From Lachnospiraceae bacterium (GTDB lineage: Bacteria; Bacillota_A; Clostridia; Lachnospirales; Lachnospiraceae), in NCBI GenBank assembly GCA_031262285.1, contig JAISHZ010000335.1, positions 1 to 10,080 on the forward strand: a DNA stretch of 10,080 nt, given 5' to 3'. Below are positions 7,457 to 10,080 of this stretch, in pieces. Position numbers and translations under genes: made by a program. The stretch's first letter is position 1, and each line of letters begins with the position of its first letter. The notes under the pieces were generated by a model. The model was not told the origin of the DNA, did not search any database, and worked only from the letters and a program-made list of their open reading frames with translations.

Positions 7457-7485
7457 ATTATAGCTGCAAAATAAAGTTTCATCAA
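7457..7485 (-). promoter_or_regulatory. Promoter of the DUF1653-mutY operon
   Basis: On the minus strand, TTGATG (complement of 7480-7485) and a perfect TATAAT (complement of 7457-7462) are spaced by 17 bp. Transcription would start near 7450, giving a leader of about 50 bases before the methyltransferase TTG and about 135 before the DUF1653 ATG. Its position shows that a start at 7495 would not be on this transcript. Confidence 0.7.
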
Positions 7486-7639
7486 GTTGAATCAAGGGTC
7501 ACTTTTTGTTGCGGCGCTGCTATGTTAGTCTAACACCCAAAACTCCCCTTGGCTCTGCGCGGTTCGTCCGGGATACAACGTTTTTGAAACGTAGATTGGC
7601 GAATCTGTAAATTGTATAGAAACAGTCGTGAAGCGAAGC
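7486..7639. other. Divergent intergenic region with short palindromes
   Basis: No gene is recognised here. The stretch separates two opposed promoters. It holds TGTTAGTCTAACA (7523-7535, 6-bp arms around one base) and ACGTTTTTGAAACGT (7578-7592, 6-bp arms around three bases), both plausible operator-like dyads. A GC-richer patch (about 7536-7575) has no clear RNA fold by eye. The minus-strand open frame at 7520-7729 has no family resemblance, weak initiation and runs across the opposing promoter, so I leave it out. Confidence 0.4.
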
Positions 7640-7668
7640 TTGCTTTTTGTGCATGAAGTTACTATAAT
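7640..7668 (+). promoter_or_regulatory. Promoter of the YcxB-tsaE-tsaB/rimI cluster
   Basis: TTGCTT (7640-7645) and a perfect TATAAT (7663-7668) are spaced by 17 bp. Transcription would start near 7675, about 84 bases before the YcxB-like ATG. The leader contains a short dyad, AGCGT-A-ACGCT (7702-7712). No terminator is seen before tsaE or tsaB, so this promoter could drive the whole plus-strand cluster. Confidence 0.65.
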
Positions 7669-7758
7669 CTAATGAATGAAATGGAATCAAGTAGAATTGA
7701 AAGCGTAACGCTATTCGTAAGAAAAACAAAGCGTTGATACACAGTGAGGGCAGAATGG

Positions 7759-8232
7759 ATGGAATTTGATGTGAAGATCAATTCCGGCGATTTGTATGAT
7801 TATATGCTTGCGCATACTTTTCATGGCGCGGCAGGAATCATCGGAAGCGGAATCGGTGCGATGATTCTGATATTTGGATTGTCACAGAGTCGTTGGATGT
7901 ATATTGTTGCGGGCGTTATTTTATTGGCGTATCAACCTTGTGCTCTTTTTGTTAAGAGTAAACAACAGATTCTGGCGAATCCTGTATTTGCGCAACCATT
8001 GCATTATTCTTTTGAAGAAGAAGCAATTTGCGTTTCACAAGGAGAAGAAAAGCAACAGATTGCTTGGGAAAATGTTGTAAAGGTTACTTCGACGAATCGA
8101 TGTATCATGCTTTACACATCGCCTATCTATGCTTCTATTCTGCCACGTAGGGAAATGGGAGAACTTACAACACCTGTTATTCAATATATCAGTACACACG
8201 TGCCACCGAAAAAAGTGAAAATTCGATTTTAA
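7759..8232 (+). CDS. YcxB-like membrane protein
   Basis: I prefer the ATG at 7759 because GAGG at 7746-7749 lies 9 bases upstream. The in-frame GTG at 7744 would add five residues and has no ribosome site. The 157-residue protein begins with a short polar stretch, then two membrane segments (about 21-41 and 46-64). A cytosolic-type C-terminal part (about 82-145) follows, with the pattern YSFEEEAICVS...IAWENVVKVTSTNRCIMLYTS...ILPRREM. This matches the YcxB-like C-terminal domain, in which an extended strand region ends in an IPxR-like motif. The function of this family is not established. It is the first gene of a cluster with tsaE 29 bp downstream, which may only reflect shared transcription. 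Confidence 0.72.
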   Translation: MEFDVKINSGDLYDYMLAHTFHGAAGIIGSGIGAMILIFGLSQSRWMYIVAGVILLAYQPCALFVKSKQQILANPVFAQPLHYSFEEEAICVSQGEEKQQIAWENVVKVTSTNRCIMLYTSPIYASILPRREMGELTTPVIQYISTHVPPKKVKIRF

Positions 8233-8261
8233 GTCTTGATCAATAGGACAGAGGAGTAAAA

Positions 8262-8732
8262 GTGACGGCTGTAATTGAAACGTATTCGACCGAAGATACC
8301 TATCTTTGCGGAGAACAATTTGGAAAACAATCAAACAGTGGAGATCTTTATGCACTGATGGGGGATCTTGGCGTTGGGAAGACGGTGTTTGCACAAGGCT
8401 TTGCAGCAGGGTTGTTGATACAAGAACCGATTGTAAGCCCGACTTTTACCATTCTACATATTTATGAGCAGGGAAGACTTTCGTTTTATCATTTCGACTG
8501 TTATCGAATAATAGATGATTCTGAAATGGAAGATTTGGGCTATGAAGAGTATTTTTATGGCAATGGGGTATGTTTGGTAGAATGGAGTGAACAGATTCGA
8601 TCGTTATTGCCGGAAAACACAAGATTTGTGTCAATCAAAAAAGATTTATCAAAAGGAGAGAATTATCGCTTGATCCAAGTGACGGATACAGTCATGCACC
8701 CTGTGCAGAGGAAAGCCAATGTTGAGGGGTAG
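8262..8732 (+). CDS. tsaE: tRNA threonylcarbamoyladenosine biosynthesis ATPase TsaE
   Basis: TsaE is the ATPase that resets the TsaB-TsaD complex in bacterial t6A37 tRNA modification. The 156 residues are the usual size. Visible motifs are the Walker A GDLGVGKT (34-41), the SPTFTI switch region (59-64), HFDCYR (77-82) and the conserved VEWSE (106-110). The start is GTG with GAGGAG five bases upstream, a convincing ribosome site. The C-terminal 20 residues are poorly conserved. It is followed on the same strand, after 121 bp, by the tsaB-rimI fusion, matching the well-known tsaE-tsaB-rimI order in Gram-positive bacteria. Confidence 0.95.
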   Translation: MTAVIETYSTEDTYLCGEQFGKQSNSGDLYALMGDLGVGKTVFAQGFAAGLLIQEPIVSPTFTILHIYEQGRLSFYHFDCYRIIDDSEMEDLGYEEYFYGNGVCLVEWSEQIRSLLPENTRFVSIKKDLSKGENYRLIQVTDTVMHPVQRKANVEG

Positions 8733-8756
8733 ATGATAAACGATAAAAAATTGTGA

Positions 8757-8785
8757 TTGATAGATCATACACCGATCGGTACAAC
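8757..8785 (+). promoter_or_regulatory. Possible internal promoter with palindrome before tsaB
   Basis: TTGATA (8757-8762) and TACAAC (8780-8785) are spaced by 17 bp. The -35 box matches 5/6 and the -10 box only 4/6. A perfect 10-bp palindrome, ACCGATCGGT (8771-8780), fills the spacer next to the -10 box, where a repressor would act. The 121-bp gap between tsaE and tsaB is long for this pair, which makes a separate control site plausible. Confidence 0.3.
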
Positions 8786-8853
8786 TCATGCATTTGAGTA
8801 GCACGAAGAAGCGACGAATGATACGGTGTTCGTTGTGTGGGAATGGAGAGCGT

Positions 8854-10080
8854 ATGAAGATAGTTGCTTTGGACACCTCGGGTCTGGTGGCAAGCGTAGC
8901 GGTAGCGGAAGATGGGGTGGTATTGGCGCAGTATAGTATCCAATACAAAAAAACGCACTCTCAAACGATGCTGCCCATGCTAGCTTCCATCAAGGAAATG
9001 ATAGAGTTAGATCTAAAGACCGTAGATGCAGTGGCGATAGCCGGTGGACCGGGATCTTTTACAGGACTTCGAATTGGCGCAGGCACGGCAAAAGGACTTG
9101 CGTATGCGCTTCATGTGCCGATTGTAGCGGTGCCCACGTTAGAAGGTCTGGCTTACCATTTTTGGGGGACGGATAAGTTGGTGTGTCCGCTTATGGATGC
9201 GCGGCGAATGCAGGTCTATACCGGAATATATGCTTTTACTCATCAAGGCGATCAGATGCAAATGGAAGAAATATTTCCACCTTGCGCGGTTGAGTTGGCA
9301 GTTATTTTAGAACAGATACAAAAGTTAGATAGAGAAGTGATTTTCTTAGGTGATGGAGTTGCTGTCTATTTAGAGCAAATCAAAGAGGCGAAGCTACCTC
9401 CTTATCTGATTGCTCCTCCTCATAAAAATGCGCAATCAGCAGCCAACATTGCAGTACTTGCGTCACGTTACGCGACGCAAGCGACGCAAGCAATCACAGT
9501 TAAGTCGCAGGAAACACATGATGCATCTCACGCATTTTCCGATCAAGGACAAGTATCCGCAGTCAAAGCACAGGAGATAAATGTATTTCCCGATCAAGGA
9601 CAAGTATCCGTAGTCAAGGCACAGGAAACAAATGAAGTGCCTCACGTATTTAATGACCAAGGACAAGTATCCGTAGTCAAATCGCGGGAAACGGATGAAG
9701 CGTTAAGTGATGGAAAGAAATCACCTATCGATTTGAGACAAGCACAAGCAGGCGTATTGCGAAACGCTGAAAGAGTACTGTCAGCGGCAGAATTTGTGCC
9801 ACAATATTATCGCCTCAGTCAAGCAGAGCGGGAAAGACGTGCAGGACTTCATGTCCGCATCCGGAAGTTAGAATTGGCAGATGTAGAGCAAGTAAGCAAG
9901 ATAGAGGCACAATCTTTTAGTATGCCATGGTCAGCAGCGGATTTTGCGGATCTAGCTCAGGAAAAAGACGCGCTTTATTATGTTGCGACAGCCAATGAAG
10001 AAATCATCGGTTGCGGCGGCGCATCTGTAGTGGTAGGGGAAGCATATATCAACAATGTCGTCGTGATGGAAAAATACAGG
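8854..10080 (+). CDS. tsaB-rimI: TsaB-RimI fusion with internal tandem repeats (3' partial)
   Basis: The frame is open from the ATG at 8854 (GGAGAG at 8845-8850) to the right edge, 409 codons without a stop. Residues 1-205 are TsaB, the dimerising partner of TsaD in t6A37 tRNA modification: MKIVALDTSG (1-10), the KKTHSQ segment (32-37) and GGPGSFTGLRIGAGTAKGLA (64-83). Residues 209-285 are four imperfect repeats that separate the ANIAVLASRY helix from the usual TsaB ending FVPQYYRLSQAERERR (314-329). From about 333 the protein is a GNAT acetyltransferase of the RimI type (IEAQSFSMPWS, 350-360), which acetylates the N-terminus of ribosomal protein S18. The acetyl-CoA-binding motif lies beyond the window. 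Fused TsaB/RimI proteins are known; the repeat expansion is unusual. An in-frame ATG at 8788 would add 22 residues, but lacks family support. Confidence 0.92.
   Translation, partial: MKIVALDTSGLVASVAVAEDGVVLAQYSIQYKKTHSQTMLPMLASIKEMIELDLKTVDAVAIAGGPGSFTGLRIGAGTAKGLAYALHVPIVAVPTLEGLAYHFWGTDKLVCPLMDARRMQVYTGIYAFTHQGDQMQMEEIFPPCAVELAVILEQIQKLDREVIFLGDGVAVYLEQIKEAKLPPYLIAPPHKNAQSAANIAVLASRYATQATQAITVKSQETHDASHAFSDQGQVSAVKAQEINVFPDQGQVSVVKAQETNEVPHVFNDQGQVSVVKSRETDEALSDGKKSPIDLRQAQAGVLRNAERVLSAAEFVPQYYRLSQAERERRAGLHVRIRKLELADVEQVSKIEAQSFSMPWSAADFADLAQEKDALYYVATANEEIIGCGGASVVVGEAYINNVVVMEKYR
9472..9489 (+). repeat. 9-bp direct duplication at the start of the tsaB repeat block
   Basis: GCGACGCAA occurs twice back to back (9472-9480 and 9481-9489), encoding A-T-Q-A-T-Q. 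It keeps the frame and looks like a recent slippage event at the left border of the longer repeats. Confidence 0.75.
9478..9708 (+). repeat. Four tandem in-frame repeats (about 63 bp) within tsaB
   Basis: Unit 1 is 9478-9540 (63 bp, diverged), unit 2 is 9541-9591 (51 bp, short of 12 bases), unit 3 is 9592-9654 (63 bp) and unit 4 is 9655-9708 (54 bp before it blends into unique sequence). Units 2-4 share a core reading DQGQVS(A/V)VK and differ in only a few bases over the first 42. Unit 1 keeps only Q...VK-SQET and the 21-residue length. All length changes are multiples of three, so the frame is kept. The encoded segment is polar and charged (Q, D, E, K, S, T), so it is probably a disordered linker. 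No inverted structure or spacer pattern suggests CRISPR or a mobile element. Confidence 0.88.

Noticed and set aside
7316..7495. A longer DUF1653 reading frame starting at the TTG at 7495 (240 residues)
   Set aside because: The first codons lie upstream of the predicted -35 box and across the promoter, so they would not be transcribed from it. A strong ribosome site precedes the ATG at 7315.
7536..7575. tRNA-like GGTTCG segment in a GC-richer patch
   Set aside because: No acceptor, D or anticodon stems can be paired around it on either strand.
7520..7729. 69-residue open frame on the minus strand
   Set aside because: It covers the divergent promoter region, shows no recognisable domain and has no good ribosome binding site.
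7672..7737. 21-residue small ORF in the YcxB leader (MNEMESSRIESVTLFVRKTK...)
   Set aside because: Its ATG lies at or before the likely transcription start and has no ribosome site. Chance is the simpler reading.
8788..8853. 22-residue N-terminal extension of TsaB containing C-x2-C
   Set aside because: TsaB proteins normally begin at M-K-I-x-A-L-D-T-S, and GGAGAG sits correctly before the ATG at 8854.
9463..9666. 67-residue minus-strand frame with repeated YLSLIGK segments
   Set aside because: It is the antisense shadow of the tsaB tandem repeats. Its repetitive look comes only from those repeats.
9478..9708. CRISPR-like array
   Set aside because: The repeats are directly abutting, have no unique spacers and keep a coding frame.

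Overview
The window reads as chromosomal DNA of a Gram-positive bacterium with roughly mid-40s %GC, most likely a member of the Bacillota and probably the Clostridia. The reasons are strong purine-rich Shine-Dalgarno sites, GTG and TTG starts, TATAAT-type promoters, a YcxB-like protein, and a FIST protein paired with a cytosolic hybrid histidine kinase. No species is named with confidence. There are no rRNA, tRNA, CRISPR or insertion-sequence features. All gene identities are read from motifs by eye and no database search was possible.

Layout, left to right. (1) Bases 1-3512, plus strand: a FIST-domain protein cut by the left window edge, then a soluble hybrid histidine kinase (coiled coil, PAS-like, HisKA, HATPase, REC, Hpt). 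Together they look like a sensing and phosphorelay pair. (2) Bases 3513-4418, plus strand: a promoter with a hairpin leader, then a membrane PAP2-type phosphatase or transferase. (3) A perfect 16-bp bidirectional terminator at 4452-4504 separates this gene from the convergent minus-strand genes. (4) Bases 4514-7485, minus strand: a probable operon transcribed from 7485 leftwards. It holds a DUF1653-family protein, mutY (adenine glycosylase) and a family 2 glycosyltransferase, which also seems to have its own promoter. The 5' end of this operon carries a 23-codon stub of a DNA cytosine-5 methyltransferase that runs in frame into the DUF1653 gene. (5) Bases 7486-7758: a divergent intergenic region with two opposed promoters and several short palindromes. 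(6) Bases 7759-10080, plus strand: a YcxB-like membrane protein, tsaE, and a long tsaB-rimI fusion that runs off the right edge. tsaE and tsaB belong to the t6A37 tRNA modification pathway, and tsaD would be expected just downstream.

Two things stand out. The tsaB part of the fusion is expanded by four imperfect in-frame tandem repeats (about 63 bp each) placed inside its C-terminal region. This gene stays open to the window edge, so it is easily missed by ORF callers that require a stop codon. The second is the methyltransferase stub, which carries only motif I, lies between a good promoter and a strong internal ribosome binding site, and looks like the scar of a deletion. The remainder is mostly ordinary housekeeping and signalling content. 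I did not find a convincing new defence system or other undescribed multi-gene system.
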